Assembly (NCBI GenBank): GCA_947377285.1
Contig: CANCFT010000023.1
Location: 1-54,739, forward strand
Direction of reading: 5' to 3'
DNA: 54,739 nt
Origin: Bacteriovoracaceae bacterium
GTDB lineage: Bacteria > Bdellovibrionota > Bacteriovoracia > Bacteriovoracales > Bacteriovoracaceae
Positions 33,119 through 40,889 of the stretch are shown piece by piece; position 1 is the first letter of the stretch, and every line of letters starts with the position of its first letter. A program made the translations under genes and the position numbers. The notes below the pieces were generated by a model. It worked only from the letters and a program-made list of their open reading frames with translations. It did not search any database and was not told the DNA's origin.

Positions 33119-33211
33119 TTGACTTTCTTAGGAAAAAAGCGCAAAAAACAACAAAAAATGAGTTTGGTAGTGGGGGATTTTTTATGTTCAAAAAAGCGCT
33201 TTTGGCGTTAA
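33119..33211 (+). CDS. Possible 30-residue basic leader peptide
   Basis: A TTG start with GGGAG seven bases upstream opens a short frame, beginning MTFLGKKRKKQQKM, rich in Lys/Arg. It overlaps the barstar-like gene start by 28 bases in another frame. It might be a leader or a chance frame; no family was recognised. Confidence 0.22.
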   Translation: MTFLGKKRKKQQKMSLVVGDFLCSKKRFWR

Positions 33212-33519
33212 GTGGTTTATTACTTTCTTTTCAAGTAATGGCTTCAGGCTCAGTACTTATTAATGGAAAAGAAATAAAAAGTCGTGAACAACTCCACGCG
33301 ATTTTTGCCAAACAATTAAACTTCCCACACTTTTATGGAAAAACTCTTGATTCATTGTACGACAGTTTAAGCTCAGATTACTCAGGACAGAGTATAATTA
33401 AAATTAAACATGTTAATCTTCTCAAAGCAAAACTTGGCTCTGAATATATAGACGCAATGATCCAAGCAATTATGGATGCAGCTGAAGAAAACCCTCATAT
33501 TATTTTAGTTTTAGAGTAA
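33184..33519 (+). CDS. Barstar-family protein with a signal peptide
   Basis: Barstar is normally a cytoplasmic inhibitor of the ribonuclease barnase. This 111-residue protein has an apparent signal peptide (MFKKALLALSGLLLSFQVMA, about residues 1-20) and then a barstar fold: VLINGKEIKS, the FPHFYGKTLDSLYDSL segment in which both barnase-binding aspartates (D35 and D39 of barstar) are kept, and a closing PHIILVLE strand. The tryptophan and tyrosine contacts are replaced by Tyr and Phe. GGGGGA lies six bases before the ATG. A secreted location is unusual and would protect against an exported RNase. No barnase-like gene is adjacent. Confidence 0.82.
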   Translation: MFKKALLALSGLLLSFQVMASGSVLINGKEIKSREQLHAIFAKQLNFPHFYGKTLDSLYDSLSSDYSGQSIIKIKHVNLLKAKLGSEYIDAMIQAIMDAAEENPHIILVLE

Positions 33520-33525
33520 AAAAAA

Positions 33526-34122
33526 ATGTCTAATTTTAAAGTAAAAGATCATTTTTTCCACAAAGCTAAAAAAGAAAATTTTTTAGCTAGAAGTGTATAT
33601 AAACTTGAAGAAATTGATGAACGATTTAAAATCCTAAAAAAAGGCGATCAAGTTATAGATTTGGGATATCACCCTGGATCATGGATTCAATATACAGCTG
33701 AAAAAATCGGCAACAATGGCATTGTAATTGGATCAGATATAAAAGAAATAAATAATAAACTTTTAAATCTTTCAAATGTGCGCCTTTTTCAAAAAGATGT
33801 TTTTACGATTCAGTCCATGTCAGAGCTTGGAGTGTCTGAGCAATTTGATGTGGTATTGTCTGATATGGCTCCAAATACGACAGGGATTCAATCTGTTGAT
33901 CAAATCCGCTCCCTTAATCTAGTAGAAATGGTCTTTTCATTGCTTCCTCGTTTTTTAAAACCAGGTGGAAATTTAGTCATAAAAGTATTTGAAAGCAACG
34001 ATGCTCAGGTCTTTTTAAAGACCCAGCGAAAGCATTTCGAAGATTTTCACAATCTCCGACCAAAATCGGTTCGTTCTGTTAGTAAAGAATATTTTGTCAT
34101 TGGGAAGAATTTCAGGCCATAA
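33526..34122 (+). CDS. rlmE: 23S rRNA (uridine-2552-2'-O)-methyltransferase
   Basis: RlmE (FtsJ) methylates U2552 in the 23S A-loop late in 50S assembly. The 198-residue protein keeps the catalytic K-D-K-E tetrad: K26 (in SVYKLEEID), D113 (LSDMAP), K153 (LVIKVFE) and E188 (SKEYF). The SAM glycine loop reads DLGYHPGSW (residues 45-53) where the family has DLGAAPGGW. Length is typical. The ATG lies seven bases after the barstar-like gene stop, with only A-rich sequence and TTAGAG before it. Confidence 0.92.
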   Translation: MSNFKVKDHFFHKAKKENFLARSVYKLEEIDERFKILKKGDQVIDLGYHPGSWIQYTAEKIGNNGIVIGSDIKEINNKLLNLSNVRLFQKDVFTIQSMSELGVSEQFDVVLSDMAPNTTGIQSVDQIRSLNLVEMVFSLLPRFLKPGGNLVIKVFESNDAQVFLKTQRKHFEDFHNLRPKSVRSVSKEYFVIGKNFRP

Positions 34123-34161
34123 TAGTGTCTTACATGAAGTAAACATGATGGTTAATAAAAC

Positions 34162-35526
34162 ATGGATAAGTTTAAAAGCAATAAGTCGAAAGCAAACAGA
34201 AAGTTTGTCTTAATTACCACAACCCTAAGTCTTGGGTTATTTTTTGGTGGAACTATTTTCAATATTTGCCAGGGGAAGTTTAATAATAAATTAAACGCAG
34301 CTGAACAAAAAGAAGAAGTTGCTACCAATCTACCAAGCGGTTTTAAAGAAGCTATGGAGAAATCCTTTCAGCAAGGTGCAGAGTGGCCTGATAAAGTAAC
34401 CCTCAATAACGTACAGATGAAAGTTGAATACAACTTCAATGAAAATCTAACAAATTATGCAAAGTCTCTTCTCAAACAATATCGTTCAGACTACACCACT
34501 GTTGCCATTATAGATAATGAAACAGGAAGAGTTCTAGCTGCCGTTGGATATGAAGGACGTGCTAATAGTTTTAATAAAAATCTAATTATGACTAGCACTC
34601 ACCCATCTGCAAGTTTAATTAAAATGGTTACAACTGCTGAACTTTTACAAAATACTCAAGTTAAAAAAGAAACAATGTTTGATTTTAGAGGAAGAAGTAC
34701 TACTTTATTTAAATATCAATTAAATGAATCTCGAACTAATCGATGGGATAAATCGCAAAATTTTGAAACTGCTTTTGCTAAATCAAATAATGTAATTTTT
34801 GGAAAAGCAGCAATTAAAAATACTACGAGTGAAGGTATTGTTAAAATGGCAGAGGGATTTGGCTTTAATCAACCGCTAATGAAAGAGTTTGGATTTTTAA
34901 AGTCTGAGATTCATCAAGCGAAAGATGATTTTTCATTAGCTGAGCTAGCTTCTGGTTATAATGTTGAAACAGTAATTTCTCCAATACATGCAGCAGCAAT
35001 GGCCTCAGTTGTGGCCAACGATGGAATGTTTAAAAATCCGAAGTTAATTTCAAAAATTGTTGATCCAAAGACAGGCGAAAATATTTGGCCAGAAGTTGCA
35101 TCTGAGAAAAGAGCAATTTCAGCAGAAACTTCAAAAGAAATGCATGAGATGATGGGCATGACAGTTGATGATGGCACGGCCCGAAGATCTTTTAGAAAAA
35201 TGAAAAATAGCTACAGAGATGTTTTGGATATTGGTGGAAAGACTGGCAGTATTACAGGTGGTACACCTTTTGGTAAAAGAGATTGGTTTGCTGCCTTTGC
35301 AATGCCAAGAGAAAAAGGCAAAGGAAAAGGTATTTCGATAAGTGTTATGAATGTAAATGTTAAGAAATGGCATGTGAAATCTTCTATGCTCGCAAAGAAT
35401 ATTATTGAATACTATTATAAAAATATTAATCCAATCGCCTTGGGAACAAGTAGTGATTCTAAACGCGCACCAAGTGAAACTCGTCCTTTAAGAAGACGTA
35501 GGCATCACCGAAGAAGAAGTGCATAG
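34162..35526 (+). CDS. Penicillin-binding transpeptidase-domain protein
   Basis: This 454-residue membrane-anchored protein has one N-terminal segment (about residues 14-34) and a transpeptidase domain. Active-site motifs are S151-x-x-K154 (SLIK), S208-N-N210 and K360-T-G362. It lacks the pedestal/dimerisation domain of class B PBPs and any glycosyltransferase domain, so it is a compact transpeptidase or carboxypeptidase-like enzyme. The last 16 residues are strongly basic (RRRRHHRRR-type), an unusual feature that may bind acidic polymer or membrane. Peptidoglycan work in the periplasm is expected. The start ATG 34162 has a weak site, and the gene lies seven bases before lepB. Confidence 0.88.
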   Translation: MDKFKSNKSKANRKFVLITTTLSLGLFFGGTIFNICQGKFNNKLNAAEQKEEVATNLPSGFKEAMEKSFQQGAEWPDKVTLNNVQMKVEYNFNENLTNYAKSLLKQYRSDYTTVAIIDNETGRVLAAVGYEGRANSFNKNLIMTSTHPSASLIKMVTTAELLQNTQVKKETMFDFRGRSTTLFKYQLNESRTNRWDKSQNFETAFAKSNNVIFGKAAIKNTTSEGIVKMAEGFGFNQPLMKEFGFLKSEIHQAKDDFSLAELASGYNVETVISPIHAAAMASVVANDGMFKNPKLISKIVDPKTGENIWPEVASEKRAISAETSKEMHEMMGMTVDDGTARRSFRKMKNSYRDVLDIGGKTGSITGGTPFGKRDWFAAFAMPREKGKGKGISISVMNVNVKKWHVKSSMLAKNIIEYYYKNINPIALGTSSDSKRAPSETRPLRRRRHHRRRSA

Positions 35527-35533
35527 GTAAGTT

Positions 35534-36316
35534 ATGAAATTTTTCGACTTTTTCCTTCAGTTGTTCAAACCTAAAAACACCACAGGTATGAGCAGTAAGC
35601 AAAAATTTATAAGTGAAGTGAAATCAATTGCTTTAATAATTATTGCGGTATTAACTTTTAGATCAGTTTTTTTTGAACCATTTCGAATTCCATCAGGATC
35701 AATGATTCCAACATTAATGATTGGTGATTTTATTTTAGTTAATAAATTTGCTTATGGATTGAAAGTTCCATTTACGGATTTAGTATTAGGCGAAAGCAGC
35801 TTTAACCCTATATATATTGCAGGGAAAAGTGATCCTAAGCGTGGAGATGTTGTCGTCTTTAAATATCCGAAAGATTTATCAGTAAACTACATTAAAAGAG
35901 TCATAGGGCTTCCGGGTGACACTTTAGAAATAAGAAACAAAGTTGTTTATATAAATGATAAGGCCCTAGAGCCACATGAGACCGATGGTAAAGTTATCAT
36001 GGCCGATATGGATGATAAGTTTAAGGGATATAATTTAAAATTTTATAAATTAAAAACTGGTGAGCATGATCATATTATACAACAGGATAATGATAATTAT
36101 TTTAAAGTAGATTTCGATAAAATTACTATTCCGCCAGGGAAGTTTTTTATGATGGGAGATAATCGAGATTTTTCCTATGATTCGCGATATTGGGGATTTA
36201 TTTCTCATGAACAAATCAAAGGAAGAGCTATGTTTGTTTGGTTCTCATTTATCTTTCCATTCGGTGAAAATCCAATGAAATTTAGACCAGGCCGTATAGG
36301 TACAGCAATTAATTAA
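35534..36316 (+). CDS. lepB: Signal peptidase I
   Basis: LepB cleaves signal peptides from exported proteins at the outer face of the inner membrane. The 260-residue protein has one membrane segment around residues 30-48, the catalytic S56 in IPSGSMIPT, the general base K121 in YIKRVIGLPGD, and the MMGDNRDFSYDSRYWG box near residue 205. The ATG has AGGTAAG upstream. It follows the transpeptidase gene by seven bases. It converges with mutS2 with no gap at all and no obvious terminator between the two stops. Confidence 0.95.
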   Translation: MKFFDFFLQLFKPKNTTGMSSKQKFISEVKSIALIIIAVLTFRSVFFEPFRIPSGSMIPTLMIGDFILVNKFAYGLKVPFTDLVLGESSFNPIYIAGKSDPKRGDVVVFKYPKDLSVNYIKRVIGLPGDTLEIRNKVVYINDKALEPHETDGKVIMADMDDKFKGYNLKFYKLKTGEHDHIIQQDNDNYFKVDFDKITIPPGKFFMMGDNRDFSYDSRYWGFISHEQIKGRAMFVWFSFIFPFGENPMKFRPGRIGTAIN

Positions 36317-38689
36317 TTACGAAAAAATTTTAGTACATCCATCATTTCCTTCGATGTTTTCCCATCTAAGGTCTTTGTGGTCTTTGCGAAGAGTTGATCT
36401 TAACCAATTTTTCAAAATTCCATCACCATGGCCGTGAATGATTGTTACGAATGGAATTTCTCCAGAGTAAACTTCATCAATTGCTTGATTACAAGTTTTT
36501 TGAAACTCATCTAGCCTCATACCTCTGCAATCAATTTCAATGTCCCCTTTTACAACTCGTTCAATATTGATCTTAACACTTGGAGTGGATGGTTTTGAAC
36601 CAGATGGCCAGCGTAAGCTGTCGGCCATTGCCCAGACGGAAAGGGCCCCATGCTGAATTTGAATTTCCTTTTTTCTAATATTAAGCTGAACAACTTTGAC
36701 ATTTTTTTTGATATTTACAGAGAATACTAACATGTTAATTTGAATATCTTCAAAACTAATTGGTTTGAAGTGGGCATATTTTTGGTCATTATCACTGTGA
36801 GTTTTCTTTTGAGGTATTTCTTTATTAAGCCCGGCTTTAATATCAACAATGTTTTTTTGTAAGCCCTTCCGTGATATTTGTTCTCCATTTTTAACCTCAG
36901 TTAAAAGTGATTCAGCCTGATCAAAAATCAAATGAATTTTTTTAGTGTAATCACTTAATATTTTTTCACGTTCCAGGAAAAGAATGCCGTCCATTGAGGC
37001 TTTTTGGTTTCGTAATTCATTTTGAAGAGTACGGTTATTGGTTAATAATTTATCTAAGTCGATTTTTTTCTGAGAAAGCTCTTGTAATAAAGATTCATAA
37101 GTAACATGTTTTTGATCTAAAAGTGTTTTAGCATTTATGCTTATTTGGGTCTGTAGTCCGTATTTTGCAGATAAATTTTCAAAAATTTTAAAGGCCAAAG
37201 AGCTACCTGGTTCACCTAAAATGAGTTTATATGTTGGTCGATTAGTTTCAAAGTCGAAACCAACATGAGCTGAAACGTAGTCACCTCTGGCGTGCATAAA
37301 GGTTTTTAAAACCTGATGATGGGTAGAAAGTATAATTTTTGAAGTAGATCTATTATGTATTTCTTCTAAGAATGAAATTGCCAACGCAGAAGCTTCTTCA
37401 GATGAAGTTGAGTTAAAAATTTCATCAATAACAATTAAATTATTACTACCTAGGTTTTGAAGCAATTCAAGATAATATTTAGCTTCTGAAGCAAATGAGC
37501 TTAATCCTTCAGATAGGTTTTGATGATCATGACTGAAATAAAAAAGATCTTTAACTGGAAATATGAGTGAGTTATTGGCGGGGACAAAGAGCCCGAGGTG
37601 GACAAATAATATAGAGAGAGTTAGAGATTTTAAAGCTACTGTCTTTCCACCTGTATTTGGACCAGAAATAACTAAACCCAAATGAGTTTTATCTAAAATG
37701 AGATTATTTCGAACTGGGTTTTTAATTAGTGGGTGAAATAATCCATTCATTTCAAATTGAAAATGATTGGTAAGTTTTGGCTTTGATAAACCAAGCTTCG
37801 TTGAATAGGTTGCCTTTGTATTCAACCAATCGAGTTCTTGAACCCACTGTGAAATCACTCTGAATTCTTGGGAATATTGATGAATAACTTTACTCAACTC
37901 TATCGTTAGTTTTAGAATTGTTGATTCAATTTCAGACAAGAGAAAAACTCTACGATTACTTTTTTCTCTTACTTCAAATGGTTCTACAAAAAGCGTCATG
38001 CCTGATTGAGATCTAGAAATAATTGGACCTACTTCAGAATTATATGAATCAGACTTAATCGCCAATACATATCGATCGTTAATGATGTCATAGTTTTCCA
38101 TTTGTAGCCTGGAAGAATATAAATCATTTTTCGAAACTTTTTGAATTGTTATCCGCAAATCATTTTCAAGAGCTAATACTTCAGCATATAGTTTTTTTAA
38201 TATAGGATGTTTTTCATAGTTAGCATTTCCATTAAAATCGATGAACTCTCTTAAGGGCGCGTTAAAGAAACGTTTAATCTTTTGAGTAATTTCATTTTTC
38301 AGCTCAAAATCCTGTTCAAAGACAATGTTTTTAAAAAAATCATAACTGTGAATATATGTTTCAAATAATAAAGCAAAAAAGTTAAGTTCCCGAGCTTCAA
38401 AAAATTTACCTTTAAATAAATCGGGAATGAGAGAAAAATATTCAACACCATCTGGAAGCATTCTTAGTTTTGAATTAAAAAGAATTGAATAATCATCATA
38501 CTGATCTAGAAAAAATTCTAATCTGTCTAAGTCGCGTTGTATAAAATCAAATTGCTGAAATTGAGGAGGAGAAGTTAATCTATTTTTAGTAGATTCAAAG
38601 TGTGCTAAGCTAGAGATATCCCGAGTTAGTTGAAACCAATCAAGTAGCTCCAGGGCATCACTATTACCATTTAGAAGATTTAAAGACAT
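36317..38689 (-). CDS. mutS2: MutS2-family ATPase with Smr domain
   Basis: MutS2 lacks the mismatch-recognition domain of MutS and combines a core/lever region, an ABC ATPase and a C-terminal Smr nuclease-like domain; in Bacillus subtilis it splits collided ribosomes. In this 790-residue protein Walker A GPNTGGKT is at 343-350 and a DEIFNSTSSEEA Walker B-like stretch is near 425. The Smr domain covers about residues 705-790 (DCRGMRLDE and HGHGDGILK). The length fits the family. Its start codon overlaps that of the divergent NFACT gene by two bases. The opening GNSDALELLDW matches MutS2 N-termini. Confidence 0.92.
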   Translation of the reverse strand: MSLNLLNGNSDALELLDWFQLTRDISSLAHFESTKNRLTSPPQFQQFDFIQRDLDRLEFFLDQYDDYSILFNSKLRMLPDGVEYFSLIPDLFKGKFFEARELNFFALLFETYIHSYDFFKNIVFEQDFELKNEITQKIKRFFNAPLREFIDFNGNANYEKHPILKKLYAEVLALENDLRITIQKVSKNDLYSSRLQMENYDIINDRYVLAIKSDSYNSEVGPIISRSQSGMTLFVEPFEVREKSNRRVFLLSEIESTILKLTIELSKVIHQYSQEFRVISQWVQELDWLNTKATYSTKLGLSKPKLTNHFQFEMNGLFHPLIKNPVRNNLILDKTHLGLVISGPNTGGKTVALKSLTLSILFVHLGLFVPANNSLIFPVKDLFYFSHDHQNLSEGLSSFASEAKYYLELLQNLGSNNLIVIDEIFNSTSSEEASALAISFLEEIHNRSTSKIILSTHHQVLKTFMHARGDYVSAHVGFDFETNRPTYKLILGEPGSSLAFKIFENLSAKYGLQTQISINAKTLLDQKHVTYESLLQELSQKKIDLDKLLTNNRTLQNELRNQKASMDGILFLEREKILSDYTKKIHLIFDQAESLLTEVKNGEQISRKGLQKNIVDIKAGLNKEIPQKKTHSDNDQKYAHFKPISFEDIQINMLVFSVNIKKNVKVVQLNIRKKEIQIQHGALSVWAMADSLRWPSGSKPSTPSVKINIERVVKGDIEIDCRGMRLDEFQKTCNQAIDEVYSGEIPFVTIIHGHGDGILKNWLRSTLRKDHKDLRWENIEGNDGCTKIFS

Positions 38690-39998
38690 GATACAAACTC
38701 ACCAACAATTAAAGATCATCAGTGATGAATATAACAGCTTATTTTCAAAAAATGAATTTTATCCTCTACAGAAAGCTTATACAACGCCCCACTTTTTAGT
38801 TTTAAGTATTCGATTTCCTGGTAAATCGATAGCAATTTATATTGGAAGAGGTAATCAATACCAAGGAATATTTTTAGCCGATAAGCTTCCCCCTGCATTT
38901 TTAAGAGTTCAAGACAGGCTGCTTGATTATGTAAGGAAATATTTAGTTGGTACTAGACTTGGTAAATTGACGATTAGTGATTCGAGTCTAGTGGCCAGTT
39001 TCCAATTTAAAAATGACCAACCTAATAATTCATTTATTTTTGGATACAAGGAAAGGCAATTATTCTTTTGTAAACAATCAAAAGATGAATCATATTTAAG
39101 CTGGAGTGGCCAGATTGTGGATTGCAACTCACTTCAATCTGAAGTTGATAAATTTAATGCTGACAAAATCGACCAATCTAAAAATGAAAATTCTTGGAAA
39201 CTATCTGATTATTTAACTGCTGAAGAAAAAAAAGCAAATGGCCAACCAGTGCAAAAGAAAAAAGAAAAATTTCTCACTCGTAAAATATCCAATATATCGA
39301 AAGATCTCGAAAGCGCTCAAGTGTGGTCATTACTTCAAAATGACTTAATAGAAAATCGCTTAAACTTAAACACCGATGAATTAAAAGCTCATGGTCAAAA
39401 AATAAAACTTTTAAGAGTAACTTCTGAGTGGCTTAAAAGAGATTTAGTATTCAAAAAAATTAAAAAACTTAAAAAAGCGGAAGAAATACTGAGCGCGCGT
39501 CTTATAGAATCTGAAAATGAATTTGAAAATGTAAAAAAAGGCGAATTTGACTTTGAAATAACTAAAGAGAAAATTATTCAACCATTATGGATAACGCACC
39601 AAAAATCATTACCAGCTAAAAGTGGTGATTTTAATGTTAAAAATTTTAAATTAAAAAACTTAAATGGGGTTGTAGGATTAGATGCCGGCAGCAATGATTG
39701 GATAAGAGGAAATGCCTCTAAAGAACATTATTGGTTTCATGTTGAAAATCATACAGGCGCTCATTGTGTTATAAAAACTGAAGATTTTACAAAGTTAGGT
39801 TTCCAAGATTTAGAAGCAATCGCTTCAATGTTAAGAGATTTGTCAAAGTTAGAAATATTGGAAATACCCATAGTTTTTACTCAGGTAAAAAACTTGAAAG
39901 GGATTAAGGGGGCAAAAGGCTCTGTTACAATTAAAAAACCAAAACACTTAAGTTGTGTATACAGAAATTGGAAAGAAATTATTACCATCTTCGAATGA
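38688..39998 (+). CDS. NFACT-family protein (RqcH/Rqc2-like)
   Basis: NFACT proteins such as RqcH bind stalled 50S-peptidyl-tRNA complexes and add C-terminal alanine tails. This 436-residue protein has a shortened NFACT-N region (about residues 1-150), a coiled coil (about 230-290) and an NFACT-R domain (about 320-436) with GSNDWIRGNASKEHYWFHV and a KGSVTIKKPKHL-type ending. It is shorter than RqcH (about 570), and I see no helix-hairpin-helix part. At the position of the catalytic Asp-Arg pair, my alignment gives no DR, so tailing activity is uncertain. It begins two bases inside the mutS2 start codon region (CATG). FbpA-type adhesion names for this family are historical. Confidence 0.82.
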   Translation: MIQTHQQLKIISDEYNSLFSKNEFYPLQKAYTTPHFLVLSIRFPGKSIAIYIGRGNQYQGIFLADKLPPAFLRVQDRLLDYVRKYLVGTRLGKLTISDSSLVASFQFKNDQPNNSFIFGYKERQLFFCKQSKDESYLSWSGQIVDCNSLQSEVDKFNADKIDQSKNENSWKLSDYLTAEEKKANGQPVQKKKEKFLTRKISNISKDLESAQVWSLLQNDLIENRLNLNTDELKAHGQKIKLLRVTSEWLKRDLVFKKIKKLKKAEEILSARLIESENEFENVKKGEFDFEITKEKIIQPLWITHQKSLPAKSGDFNVKNFKLKNLNGVVGLDAGSNDWIRGNASKEHYWFHVENHTGAHCVIKTEDFTKLGFQDLEAIASMLRDLSKLEILEIPIVFTQVKNLKGIKGAKGSVTIKKPKHLSCVYRNWKEIITIFE

Positions 39999-40059
39999 AA
40001 TTTGATTGCTTTAGGACCTCTCTGTACAATAAGTAGATCAATTAAGGTGGAACAAACCA

Positions 40060-40878
40060 ATGAAAAAACTATTACTATTTGTCCTTTTAGCATCGTGCAA
40101 CGCTTTATACTCTCAAGAAAAAATTGAAGAGCTGGAGCAATTTGAAATTAGAAGCTATGCTCCGCAGAAAAATGGTGTCACGGATTTAGTTTTTGAAGCA
40201 AGAATTGATCATTTAACAGAATTGCTATCAAAAAACTTGGCCTTAGGAAAGTTGGTTGATGTTTCATTTAAGATTTATTGGAACTCCCCTTCTCAATATA
40301 AAATTGAAGTTCAAGGTTTACCTAAAGGTTTTGATGAGATTAAAAATGACTTAGTTTCATTAATAAAAGGAAAACTTGAATTTATTCTTCCAGAAAAATT
40401 TTCAGAAAAATTCAAAGGATATAGTTTAAAAGCAGAACCAATTGCAGACGGAAAACTTATTCATGCAATAGATGCAAGCTATACAATGGCCACTCCTGAG
40501 GTTGAAATTTTAATCGATAAATCAGGACAACTTAAAACCGTAGAAACCAAATCTCCCACAGCAGTAAAAACAGAGTTTACTCATTCTGCAAAATCTTGGA
40601 GTAATAATAAATTAGTTTTGGATAAAATTGTAATGACTTCAAAACAAGGTCCAGCAGCAATGACAACTACAAATACTATAGAATATTTAAATGTAAATGG
40701 TATTGGATTTCCAGCCAAAATAACGGTAAAAAACATTTCTGAAGTTCTAATACCTAAAACAGAAAAAACAAAAGAGAAAAAAATAAAGAACGAAAGTGGT
40801 ACTGTAATTCGTTTTACAAAATATGAAATTAATACAGGTAAAGCACAAAAAATTATAAATATCGGTACTAATAAATAG
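40060..40878 (+). CDS. Exported protein of unknown function, probable lipoprotein
   Basis: The 272-residue product has a signal sequence with a lipobox-like L-A-S-C13 near the start; ordinary signal peptidase I cleavage after ALYSQ is the alternative. The mature part looks beta-rich, somewhat like outer-membrane lipoprotein-handling (LolA/LolB-like) folds, but no family was identified. The ATG follows AAGGTGG with a normal gap. The GTG-started large lipoprotein gene follows after 11 bases, so the two are probably co-transcribed and may act together in the envelope. Confidence 0.7.
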   Translation: MKKLLLFVLLASCNALYSQEKIEELEQFEIRSYAPQKNGVTDLVFEARIDHLTELLSKNLALGKLVDVSFKIYWNSPSQYKIEVQGLPKGFDEIKNDLVSLIKGKLEFILPEKFSEKFKGYSLKAEPIADGKLIHAIDASYTMATPEVEILIDKSGQLKTVETKSPTAVKTEFTHSAKSWSNNKLVLDKIVMTSKQGPAAMTTTNTIEYLNVNGIGFPAKITVKNISEVLIPKTEKTKEKKIKNESGTVIRFTKYEINTGKAQKIINIGTNK

Positions 40879-40889
40879 GGTAAACATTA

